64,000 nucleotides of DNA from Mytilus galloprovincialis. Lineage: Eukaryota > Mollusca > Bivalvia > Mytilida > Mytilidae. Below, piece after piece: positions 22,744 to 33,299 of this stretch. Position 1 is the first letter of the stretch, and every line of letters begins with the position of its first letter. The stretch is from assembly GCF_965363235.1 (NCBI RefSeq), contig NC_134847.1, positions 51,770,805 through 51,834,804 of the forward strand, written 5' to 3'. The notes under the pieces were generated by a model. It saw only the letters and a list, made by a program, of their open reading frames with translations. It had not been told where the DNA came from and ran no database searches. A program made the translations under genes and the position numbers.

Positions 22744-25007
22744 AAAGAGAGGCACCCCAAAATGTCAGGAGTGTGACAACTGTCTTTAAACATCTACCAA
22801 AGAATACAAAGGACTTAAATGTTTTATTTTTTTTATTTTTCAGAAGTGGCTATTCCAAAGAGAAGAAAAAAAATCATTACCACTGTGATATGTTTATATC
22901 ATAGATGTGGGAGTGCATTATATATGTCAGGAGTGTGACGCTTTTTTAAGGCATTTTCTGTCAATTCATAATTTCACAAGAACAAGTTCCACAAGTTTTT
23001 GTGTAAGAAATGTTAAAACCAAGTAATATTCATATCATTTACCTCTTAAATGTGTTATTTATCATGATTGTTTTGGCACAATCAGTTTTAATTAGTCATT
23101 TTTCTATTTTTTGTGCACTGAGTAATGCAAATTTATCAAAGGAAATAAGTGTGTACAACTATAATATCATATAGGAAAGTGAGGAAATGAATTTTGTACA
23201 AAATAGAACAATTATTTTGATTTAAAATGGTATATTTAAAGATGTTTCAAGGATTAACCATTCAGATGTAATTCGTCACACTCCTGACATGAATTTAACA
23301 ATTTAAGAAAAATATGAAAATTAGCTTTATTTTTAGGACAGATAATTGAAAGACAGCTAGTAAAATTTAGAAACTTTTGGTAAACCTTGCATTCTTCAAA
23401 ACATCTACTAGATTTGCTGAAATAAGCAGGGCAAAATTTTCTAGAAGAAATGATTCAAAGAAAGAGACTTCGAATGAGAGAACCCGCAAATACTGGCTGA
23501 ATCTGAAATTAAAAATTGATCAGCGGAAGTTGGACCATCTTAAAATAAAAACCTATAAAACCAAGCTAACAAAAAAAAGCTTAAAGAAAGAAGAACTTCA
23601 AATTCCAAATTTTATAAACAATATAAAGAAAAACAAAGGCAGTGGCAGAGAAACCGTAGAAAAAAAGGAAGAAAGATAAAAAAGAAGTTGGGTTGAATAA
23701 GGACTTAGAATCTAACAAAAACAGTTCAAAAATTAAAATGAGAACAGATCTGTGACTGTGTCAGATTCCAGATCTACAGTGAGAAAACCTGCACAACAAA
23801 CAAGAAAACAATTGCCACAAAACAAAAATGCTTATAAATGATCCCTTCTAGAAGGCCCTTTCTTCTTGGTGCAGCATTTTTTATGATGTGTTTCAAAGAA
23901 CTCGTCCAAGCATTTGGGTTTTGTGACAGTTGTTTTCTTGTTTGTTGTGCAGGTTTTCTCACTGTAGATCTGGAATCTGACACAGTTACAGATCTGTTCT
24001 CATTTGAATTTTTTAGCTGTTTTTGTTCGATTCTAAGTCCTTATTCAACCCAACTTCTTTTTTATCTTTCTTCCTTTTTTTCTACTGTTTCTCTGTTACT
24101 GCCTTTGTTTTTCTTTATATTGTTTATCAAATTTGGAATTCAAAGTTCTTCTTTCTTTAAGCCTTTTTTTGTTAGCATGGTTTTGTAGTTTTTTATTTTG
24201 TTTAAGATTGTCCAACTTCCTCTGATAACTTTTTAATTTTTAATTTCAGATTCAGCCAATATTTGCAGGTTTTCTCTTTCCAAGTCTCTTTTTTTGAATC
24301 ATTTCTTCCAGATAATTTTGCCTGGCTTATGTCAGCAAGTCTAGTGGATGTTTTAAGGAATGGAAGATTTACCAAAAGTTTCTAAATTACTAGCTGTCTT
24401 TCAACTATCTGTCCTAAAAATAAAGCTAATTTTCATATTTTTCTTAAATTGTTAAATTCATGTTAGGAGTGTGACGAATTACATCTGAATGGTTAATCCT
24501 TGAAACATCTTTAAATATACCATTTTAAATCAAAATGATTGTTCTATTTTGTACAAAATTCATTTCCTCACTTTCCTATATGATTTTATAGTTGTACACA
24601 CTTATTTCCTTTGATAAATTTGCATTACTGTGCACACAAAATAAAAAAATGACTAATTAAAACTTATTGTGTCAAAACAATCATGATAAATAACACATTT
24701 AAGAGGTAAATGATAGGAATATAACTTTGTTTTAACATTTCTAACACAAAGAAACTTGTTGAACTTGTCCTTGTGAAATTATGAATTGACAGAAAATGCC
24801 TTAAAAAAAGCGTCACACTCCTGACATATATAATGCACTCCCACATCTATGATATAAACATATCACAGTTGTAATAAAATTTTTTCTTCTCTTTGGAATA
24901 GCCACTACTGAAAAATAAAGAAGAAGAACATATTTAAGTCCTATGTATTCTTTGGTAGATGTTTAAAGACAGTTGTCACACTCCTGACATTTTTGGGTGC
25001 CTCTCTT
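22744..25007. repeat. 2.26 kb imperfect palindrome, about 1.09 kb arms
   Basis: The left arm (22,744-23,833) pairs with the right arm (23,908-25,007) around an unpaired centre of about 74 bp. Mirror positions sum to about 47,751 throughout (checked at three landmark motifs), so the arms have few indels but many substitutions. The centre holds CCTTCTAGAAGG, itself a palindrome. Each arm carries three copies of GTCACACTCCTGACAT or its variant. Confidence 0.88.
23377..23679 (+). pseudogene. Lys-rich open frame in the palindrome's left arm
   Basis: A 100-residue frame, very rich in Lys, Arg and Glu, without a known domain. A related reading exists on the minus strand of the right arm (about 24,170-24,375) but with stops and frame changes, e.g. 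shared KKEET and KYWLNLKLKI segments. Possibly the decayed end of a transposon protein duplicated when the palindrome formed; equally possibly a chance frame. Confidence 0.3.
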
Positions 25008-25299
25008 TGGTGTCCATTAAAACAATAAAATATGTGATTTAGAGCACCAACATACCCTTAACTATAGTGCTAATATACCAATACAAACTTATTTCCCATA
25101 CTGGCATTATTGGACTTAAAAACATGGTTACAAGGAAGCTTTAGTTTTAAAAGTGTCATTTTTTTAAAGACTTTATTTTTTGTACATACCTTCACATTAA
25201 AGGTCAGTGTTTACTTATCTTAAAATTTTATTGGACAAAATTACCAAAATATTTAAGACTAATAATGTAGCAACTACCAGAAATATTTCAGTATAGCAT

Positions 25300-26447
25300 A
25301 ATAAAGGGCTGCGCTTAGGCGCATGATACGCCCGTTGCTCTTTTAACTTGTCTTTTATGCTTTAAATGAATTTATATGATCAACTAGAAATAGTGTGAGC
25401 CCTGTCAAATACAAATAATAAATAAAAATGCACAAAAAAATTGGCACTATTAAGGCTACCTCAAATTTAACTAAGTTTGTTTTCTTAATTTTTCATCCAT
25501 ACATAAAATTTTGTGAAAGTGTTAGTTATAGTCCCAAAATTGGAAAAATCCCCCCTTTTTTAAGCATAAAAATTCATAACACGGAAATGTAAAATCTGAA
25601 ATTTATAAAAATTGAAAGGGAGCTTACATTAATAGATATAAACAATTCACCAAAGTTTCATGGACATTGGTGAAAGCCTTTTTGAGTTATTGTCCGAAGT
25701 GTTAAAAATCACCCTTTTTTTTATGAATAAAGCCCCATAAATCCAAAACTTAAAATCTGAAATTTATAAAAATTGAAAGGGAGCTTACATCAATAGATAT
25801 AAACAATTCACCAAAGTTTCATGGACATTGGTGAAAGCCTTTTTGGGTTATTGTCCTAAGTGTTAATAAAAATCACCCTTTTTTTATGAATAAAGCCCCA
25901 TAAATCCAAAACTTAAAATCTGAAATTTATAAAAATTGAAAGGGAGCTTACATCAATAGATATAAACAATTCACCAAAGTTTCATGGACATTGGTGAAAG
26001 CCTTTTTGAGTAATTGTCCGAAGTGTTGAAAATCCCCCCTTTTTTATGAATAAAGCCCCATAAATCCAAAACTTAAAATCTGAAATTAAAAAAAAACGAA
26101 AGGGAGCTTACGTCAATAGATATAAACAATTCACCAAAGTTTCATGGACATTGGTGAAAGCCTTTTTGAGTTATTGTCCGAAGTGTTGAAAATTCCCCCT
26201 TTTTTTATGAATAAAGCCCCATAAATCAAAAACTTAAAATCTGAAACTAAAAAAAAAACGAAAGGGAGCTTACGTCAATAGATATAAACAATTCACTTAA
26301 GTTTCATGGAAATTGATGAAGGTGTTTTTGAGTTATTGTCCGAAGTGTGGACGACGGACGGACAGACGGACGGACGGACGGACGGACGGACAGACGGACG
26401 GACGGACAACGGTATACCATAATACGTCCCGTCCTGGGCGTATAAAA
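25300..26447. mobile_element. Nested element with five 160 bp units and a (GACG)n end
   Basis: Left edge contains GCGCATGATACGCCCG (about 25,319) and right edge CCTGGGCGTATAAA (about 26,434), with ATACGCCC inverted. Units marked by GAAAGGGAGCTTAC start near 25,614, 25,776, 25,939, 26,098 and 26,260. The right end is a GACGGACG tract at 26,345-26,408. The open frames across the tract are artefacts of the repeat. Confidence 0.8.
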
Positions 26448-26702
26448 ACGATCCACTTTTTTCAATACTACTTTGAAAATTTCTATTTTTTTAAATGTCA
26501 CGCTAAAAGCGTCACACTCCTGACAAAAATGACCTGTTTTTAAAACATTTCTCTGCAGTGGTTTGAGATATCTTCATGACACTTTGCAGCAAGCTAGCCC
26601 TGACTATCCTGCATTTTATAACACCTGTGTTATAATTCTAAACTTAACTAATATAAAAATATACCACAAAAAGTAAAAAGCTTCATTTTTTTTGAAATGG
26701 CC

Positions 26703-28130
26703 CATTTGTGGTTTTCCCTGATCTCATGGTTCGTAAGCGTACTAAGTGTATATGTAGGATTTCCAAGTGTGTTATTTATCCCCAGTTCCTTAATCAGGCA
26801 GTCAATGTACATGTAGTGTTTCTTGTAAACAAAAACAATATTGTTTGAGGCTTTGTTAGCTGGAACGACAACATATTTTTCATGGAGGCAAGACAAATCC
26901 TCTATGACATGAGGGTCTTTAAAGATGGAAGGAGCTTTGGTGCTCATTGACCCTTCAAGCTTACTTACTCTTATCTGAATCAATGACCTCACTGATTTTA
27001 CCCACTCCGAAAGAGTGTCAACCTCAACCTTTTCTCTTTTTGACCAGTCTTTTGCATAACCCTCAACAGTTTCCATTAGTAGTCTGAAGTTCTGCTTCCA
27101 ATTGATTGGCTGTGGCTCTCTGTATTTTGGACCCTTGGACAAAAGTTGTCTCAACTTGTAGTTATTGACTATGATTAGGTCTCCAGAAATTACATGGCCA
27201 GCAGGATTATACACGAAATGGGAATGTGAACAGGCACAATCAGGTGGTTTAGCTTTGAGGTCATCAATATTTAGATTCTGCAACCCTTTTTTGTGATTAA
27301 TTTTTTTTAGATGCAACAGGGTTGGTGTAGGAATAGGATACTATAGAAGATTGATCCTTAAGTAAGAAGGAATGTTGCTTTTCACTCTTTTATGGTGAAG
27401 AATATTACTTATATTTATAGCATCAATACCCTTGTTTGTGAACTTCAAATTGAAGAATGAACGTTTTTGCAGTTCCTCTGAATGTTCAAAAATGGGTCTG
27501 AATAATCTATGGTTAGCAATATCCACCACCATGGCAACTATTTTATACTTCGTAGATCGACTATCTGTAGTGTGGCATTCTTCACACGCTTTCAATAGAG
27601 AGTTCAGTCTAGAAAGCGGATGTGAGAACAGTTTAGAGATGAATTCCAAGAGGTTTATTAATATGTTCGGCAAGGCCATCTATAGAAACATCATGCATAT
27701 TAGGTGGATTAAAGCTACGATGTCCATGACTCCTCAGCCGACGAAGAGACCTATTGAATGAATCCATCACATTCACTGAACTACAGATAGGGCTACTCAG
27801 GTTACCTACAGTATCTATTTTATCGTTACATCCATAAGGTGTTGCAGTAACTAATTCACTGATCCAGTATTCTTCTCTTTGTCTGCGAAACGGTGTACTT
27901 AATGTTGGATTATTGGTCATGTTGGTGTGGTAATAAATTTTTTCTAAAATGCAAACTTTAATTGAATTTCCTGAATGGTCAATTTGGTTGAAATGTTGGT
28001 TAACAATTTCTTGGTTTTGAATGTCATTCACACTTGACCTATGTCCATTCATTGGGGTGTTTAATCTGCTCTTTGTTTCGCCTACATACATTGTATATCA
28101 AACCACACAAAGTACACTCAATTTTGAAAC
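26703..28130 (-). pseudogene. Penelope-like element, N-terminal GIY-YIG nuclease and start of RT (broken)
   Basis: Minus strand, 5' to 3'. An ECTLCGL zinc-knuckle-like segment lies near 28,110 (other frame), then YVGETKSRLN and GHRSS of a GIY-YIG nuclease (28,090-28,030), REEYWISEL with its conserved Glu, and TPYGCNDKI. Next is CEECHTTDSR (about 27,590), then CACSHSHFVYNPAGH (about 27,220) and the conserved N-terminal RT region with FKDPHVIEDL. At least three frame changes. The nuclease precedes the RT, the reverse of canonical Penelope order and the order described for the Naiad/Chlamys-type Penelope-like elements. Continues at 22,048 after the inserted transposon. Confidence 0.85.
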
Positions 28131-29780
28131 AAGATTAGAGGACTTACAATCCAAATCATCATGACTACGTGTATTATAAGTTTTATTACTTTAACTACAT
28201 GTACTGGTCTAAAGATGTTTATGTATGCAACAACTGCACCTGTCTAATAACAACGGCAAACAAAAAAGCTGAACAATTAGGGGAGACAGAAAGCAGGGGG
28301 CTTTATTAGCCAAAAAATACCAGCCACACCATTTCATTCCAGTTTTTCTAAGAGGAGGAAGACTGTGAAATCCACCCCCACCCAGAAGAAAATCACTGTA
28401 CTAACATGTAAACCAACAGAGGTCAGATCTCTTCCTTCAAAAATACAAAGTATATTTGTTTTATTACTTTATTCCTTTGAAAGTACATGTTTTTAAATAT
28501 ATGATAATCCATCAAATATGTTTTGAAAAGGTTTGTTTTTTGTTGTTTTTTTTGGGGGGGGAGGGGTGTAAATTAATTGATTTTTATATCATTTTATAAA
28601 CCATGTAGATGCCATTGTATGCAAATTTGCTATGTATCATGTACATTTACAATTTACAATTGTGTCATGCAGAGATTTTAAAGTCAATTCAAATAAAATA
28701 AGAGGCTGTACATGCAACATTACTTTTGAAGCTGGTTAAATTTACTTTTAACATGCTGTTCAATTAACAAAATATTGGCTGGCATCTCAGTCTGTACAGT
28801 TGTAATGTTAACATGTTTAACAACAAGAAAAGCTTGCTTACGGGTATATGTACATTTCTTAATTTGTTTTTATTTATAATCATTTTGTTTGATAGAGTGT
28901 TACTGTCAACAACACAAAAATTGTCAAGCAGTTTCAAATATTGGAAAAGGGAAATATAGTAAAGCAGGGACTAAACTTATCTGTTTTACTCTAGGGGCCA
29001 GCTGGGCCCCTAAGATATTTTTTCAGGGGCTCACTTGAAATTTTGGGAGCCCACTAATCTTTATACTAAAAGACTAAAAGAAAATAAAACTGAAAATTAC
29101 TTTATATATACGTTACTAACAGTGTTCCAGCTTGAAATTCAGGGCAGTGTTGATCAAAATATATTTTTCAATAAGTTTTTAATGAAGTTTGGATATCAAA
29201 CTAGATATTGGAATATTTATTTACGAGATTTTGCGTTTCGTTTTTCCATTAAATATTTTTGTAAATAGCGATTCAGGGACAAGTTACCGTCTAACACAGG
29301 CTTGTAATGACTCCAAGACAATAAGAAAACATCCCTATTGCGATGCTTATTGAACAGTTTAGAAGAAAACACTATTAAAAATGAAATAATCGTAGAAAAT
29401 TTAGCACAATTATGAAAACATGCGGAAAGAAGGAGGTACATGTATATGCCATATCGTGACTCCGGATTGAAAACATATAGCTGTCCGACTGGGTTTTGGT
29501 TATTAGAAAGAACCTAATGGTTTTTCGGAAATTTTCTCTATTACTATCGCTTTGATAAGACAATCAGGTTTCCTTTTGGGAACAGTCGCGAGGGAAAGGG
29601 TAAAAATGGGATTTACTTCATTTTTTTTTACAGTCGCCAACTGGGCAATCAGGATGATTAAATATATTCGCCTAGCCGAAAATCTGGTCGCCTTGGGTGA
29701 CTGGGCGAGCGTTAAGTTTAGTCCCTGTAAAGGTTTCAGAGATCTATGGAAACAGAGTAAAGTCTGTGTCATTTTGGTCT
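28131..29780. other. Intergenic DNA with repeat scraps
   Basis: No gene seen. Contains a G-run at 28,550, a GGGCCAGCTGGGCCCC near-palindrome at about 28,994 and several open frames at 29,035-29,790 that share no domain and overlap one another on both strands. Confidence 0.4.
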
Positions 29781-29832
29781 TTTGTGGATAGTTGTCTCAT
29801 TGGCAATCATACCACATCTTCTTTTTTATATA
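29780..29832 (+). repeat. SINE-like repeat family B, right end only
   Basis: GATAGTTGTCTCATTGGCAATCATACCACATCTTC, the terminal block of family B, as at 58,063-58,100 and, diverged, at 14,140-14,180 and 63,195-63,225. Confidence 0.7.
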
Positions 29833-30022
29833 AAACTGCAAAGAGGGCTGCAATTCATGTCTTACAAGACGAAATTAGAAAAGAAGTGACACAATTTGCA
29901 AAGGCAACATCTGGTGAAACATCCCTTGATGATATTTTGGGATTCAATTGGAACCTCATCTTACATAAAGTGACAGTTTGCCCGTCATTGACTGACCTTC
30001 TAACATCAGCTCTTACCACTTA
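29830..30022 (+). pseudogene. Unrecognised open frame with exon-like amino-acid content
   Basis: From about 29,830 the frame reads AKRAAIHVLQDEIRKEV and on to SLDDILGFNW and SLTDLLTSALTT before a stop at 30,020-30,022. Composition is protein-like (amphipathic, charged, no low complexity), unlike neighbouring frames. It follows a family B end directly, so any upstream part is lost or spliced. Probably a piece of a dispersed gene family or transposon protein; I cannot name it. Confidence 0.3.
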
Positions 30023-30079
30023 ACACAGACAAGTTAATAAAACCAAAAAAAAAGGTTCAAAAATTCCCACAGCCCCAGC

Positions 30080-30116
30080 TTGTCTGGCAAAACAGCCATT
30101 GGACGTCAGAGTAATC
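30080..30116 (+). repeat. Inverted partner of the 20,384 repeat
   Basis: Contains TGTCTGGCAAAACAGCC and GGACGTCAGAGTAATCT, matching 20,384-20,420 in reverse orientation with three mismatches. Confidence 0.7.
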
Positions 30117-30459
30117 TTGGACTAAACCTTACCAACTCAACAATACCAGCTACCAGTGTTAAGAGTGTGAATCAGTGTTCTCCACAGGATATTTGGATAG
30201 CACAAACTGGGTAACACGTGTGAACAGCTTGGTGAAATGATTGGTACCTTTGAAGGTAGTGCAAAATCAACGGAAAATAATTGTCTGGTTAACTAAGCAT
30301 CAATGCAACATACATACATGTACATTTACATCAGAAAGTAAAATTTTCAAATTTTTGTTTACATACTCTATTCAAATAATGTACAATGTATTGTATACAA
30401 CAAGACTTGATATGAAAAAATGTTACCTAATGATAGCGTTTCTTTGTTTACATTGCATA

Positions 30460-30729
30460 TGACGTCATAACTTAAATAACGTCACAACTAAAATCCCTAA
30501 CAATAGAACCAAAATTGGAAACGTTACAATATTTCCGTTTCTTTTTTTTTAACAAATATTTACATGATTTAAGTTACAAAAATGTACAAAAAAATAATTA
30601 ATACAGACTTCGTCCCCATTTACAGGTAATGCCACCTCATATACACTTATGGCTATTTGTCCGCCATTACTGGATATCACACAGGTTCCTGTAAAATTTT
30701 GACGTCATAAAACAAAATATCTGACGTCA
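30460..30729. promoter_or_regulatory. Cluster of three TGACGTCA palindromes
   Basis: Full TGACGTCA sites at 30,460-30,467, 30,700-30,707 and 30,722-30,729, plus the half site ACGTCAC at about 30,479. This is the CREB/ATF binding consensus. No transcription start can be set. It could serve a leader exon of the carrier gene (10.7 kb away, minus strand) or an unseen gene, or be part of a repeat. Confidence 0.35.
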
Positions 30730-30789
30730 CAATGGAAAAGTGATTGTTGTATAAGTCAAAAGTTCAAGCGGCCGGTTAGCCGGGATTAG

Positions 30790-30980
30790 AGATAATGTGT
30801 ATTAGTGAGACAAGTCTGACAACTATCCACCAGACTCCAGCGATCAAATGAATCAAAATGACCAAGACATCAATGATAGGTCACTGTTCAGACTTCAACA
30901 ATGAGAAAAAATCATACCTAATAGTAATAGTTAGCTCAATGAATAAAAGGCCCAAGTCAGACAGAGGTCATCAACAGCAA
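30790..30980 (+). repeat. SINE-like repeat family B, copy in reverse of 58 kb
   Basis: GACAACTATCCACCAGA, AGGTCACTGTTCAGACTTCAACAATGAG and AATAAAAGGCCC match the reverse complement of family B at 57,840-58,110 (there GGCCGTACGGTGACCTATA and GAGAATTGTCTC). Confidence 0.65.
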
Positions 30981-32660
30981 CCTGCAAAATGTCTTTTAAC
31001 TAAAAATTTCGGTCAGCAGAAGATATAAAGAAAGGCTCAGCGTTATACCTCTATCTACTGTATAAGAAAAGCACGCTAAGTTATAAGTATCGATATCTAG
31101 ACAATGGTATTCTCTTGTTATTGCAAAAATATTGTGTCCTTCTCCTGGGTCCAAAAAGATAATGATGTATTTGGTACCAGTTCGTCAAACTAAAATAAAC
31201 CCAGATAGGACTACAAAATGAAACTATTCCGGAATTTTTTAGCCTTTCTGTCAAAGTCGGTGAAGTCGATTGTTACCTGCGATGTACAATCACCATGTAT
31301 ATGTTACAGTAAATAGGTAAAATATACATGAATTGAAATATGTTTTGATAATTTTAAAGAAAAGTAAACACTTATTTTCAAGATATAGTTTTTTTTCAGT
31401 AAAAGTGCATTTAAAAATCTCCTCTTCAATAACATTTATATAAATATCTTGATTCTTGTAGTTTTAATGAAACAAGACACAAAAAAAGCATGTAGAATGG
31501 AAATTCTATACTGATATTTCGTCTAGTAAAGAAAGTCGCTGATTGGATTAAAATTGATTCCGTTTTTTTGTAGAATTTTCCCTGAGAATTTTCCTCACTA
31601 ATGTAACTTTCTCCGAGGCATTGAAAACGCAAATTAAAAATATAACTGCCGCGAATAATCTAGAAATGCAAATAATCTTGGTCACCTTACAATCAATATA
31701 TACATTTTTTTATCACAGCCAAAACAGAAAGCTGTACTTTTTCAAAATAAGCATGTATATGGTCAGTAATACAGTCATGAGATTCACATTTAAGTTTCTA
31801 AACATGTATATTTTCTAATCCCCTCTGAACATATCTCCATTCCTATAAATTGTGTTTTATTTTTTATCTTCATTATCACTATCTGTACAGAGCACGTCTA
31901 CCGGACCACTTATTTTTGTTTTTAATTTAATCCATATCATAATTTACTTTTAAAAGCTAAAAAAAACCTACGTTATTACCCATTTATGTTAATATTCCCT
32001 ATTACCCGTTTAGGGATGTTCCTAAGATAGGAAGCTTATACATAAGAAAGAAAGCTCGGAGGTAAATTTGTCAACGTATATTTGTTCCTAATAACATTTG
32101 TTCCCGAGGGAAACAATATTATAATAATATTTGTTCTGCGGAAATTGTGTCATTTAATACTTTTCCCATCTGTATTATATTTGTTCCACTGATATTAGGA
32201 ACTTATCTTATATGTTGATGAGTATAAGAAATGTTCCTATTACGCTGAAGTTTAGTTTACGCCTAATTGATTACTAATTGATTATTATATAAATCAAAAC
32301 AGATTTGAAATGTTGAGTATATTCTAAATCAAAACAGGTTTTAAATGCTAATTATATGATTATTATGTAAAATGAAAATTGTTAATGAGTTGGATATATT
32401 CACCTGTATACAACACCTGAATGTATACTGAAACACAGAGGCTGATGAGTATGAGAAAATATATATGTTCTTAAATGATGGAACATATGTTGAAGGTAAC
32501 TAAATATGTTAACAAGTTCAGCTGTGAAATATAAATGTTAATTCGAATGAGAAAAATATCATTTAAAGGTAAAATATGCATACCAGTATACGTAATTGTG
32601 GATAATTCAGAAATAATATCTTCAAGATTGGGAACAATTCTTTTCCATATTCCACTGGTA
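30981..32660. other. Intergenic DNA, no gene seen
   Basis: AT-rich. TTTGTTCC recurs at about 32,076, 32,098, 32,130 and 32,180 but with no period. Open frames at 31,426-31,818 show no domain. Confidence 0.4.
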
Positions 32661-32667
32661 TTAAAGA

Positions 32668-32943
32668 GATAATCGTAACTAGAATTACGATTATCCCAAT
32701 ATGGCGACGGCAGATATAGGTAAAATCTTTACAGTCATTTTTCTCAAATATAGCATGTTTTTGCCAATAGTTACTCAGCTGCAAGGTTTTTCAATACCAA
32801 TACATCATATTTGAATCGTAACGGTGCACTGGAATTGTCTAAGCGCTTTGAAAATTGCCGTTGAAAAATTCGGGATGATAATCGTAACTCTATGGATTTT
32901 TTCTTCCTTGATAATCGTAATTTCCTTATCCGATAATAGTAAC
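32668..32943. repeat. GATAATCGTAA motif cluster with a perfect 11 bp hairpin
   Basis: GATAATCGTAA occurs at 32,668, inverted at 32,685-32,695 (arms separated by CTAGAA), and again at 32,877 and 32,910, with a variant GATAATAGTAA at about 32,932. Function unknown. Confidence 0.6.
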
Positions 32944-33299
32944 TGAAACATAATAAATGTGTCTTTCTGCATTTCAATGGTATTATGTGTGTTAAAAATG
33001 CAAATGTCCAGTTTAACGATGACATTAACGCATATAAAAATAAATGAAGAAACTCACAGGTTAATATCTAGGAAAAATTTACTTATATATCTCTATTTAT
33101 AACTGACAACAATATGCATGTCGAGTCAGTTATTGTGGTAAGTCGATATTTTTAATTTTTTCAAAGTGTCCATGTTGTGTGCGCGTTTAATTTTTTTTTG
33201 GGGGGGGGAGGGGGGATTATATATGAATTTTAAAAATCTATTAAAGTCTTAATTTAGCCTAATTACTTTAAAGTAGATTATATGATCAGGAAACTCGTT

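Larger units (their letters stand above)
22049..26702. mobile_element. 4.65 kb transposon with 23 bp inverted ends and target duplication
   Basis: The left end begins GGCCATTTTAAAAAAAATG at 22,049. The right end, read on the minus strand from 26,702, begins GGCCATTTCAAAAAAAATG; 22 of 23 positions match. CATTTG flanks both ends (22,043-22,048 and 26,703-26,708); counting CC before it, eight bases match. Removing the insert plus one copy of CATTTG re-joins the reading frame of the Penelope-like element, which proves an insertion. No transposase is recognised; superfamily unassigned (6 or 8 bp duplication, GG end). Contents: the 2.26 kb palindrome and a nested satellite element. Confidence 0.85.

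Noticed and set aside
22744..25007. Palindrome as a pure assembly artefact
   Set aside because: The arms differ by many substitutions, which a mis-joined duplicate of one sequence would not show.
26304..26543. Open frames with RTDG or RPSV repeats on both strands
   Set aside because: They are translations of the (GACG)n tract of the nested element; both strands are open for the same reason.
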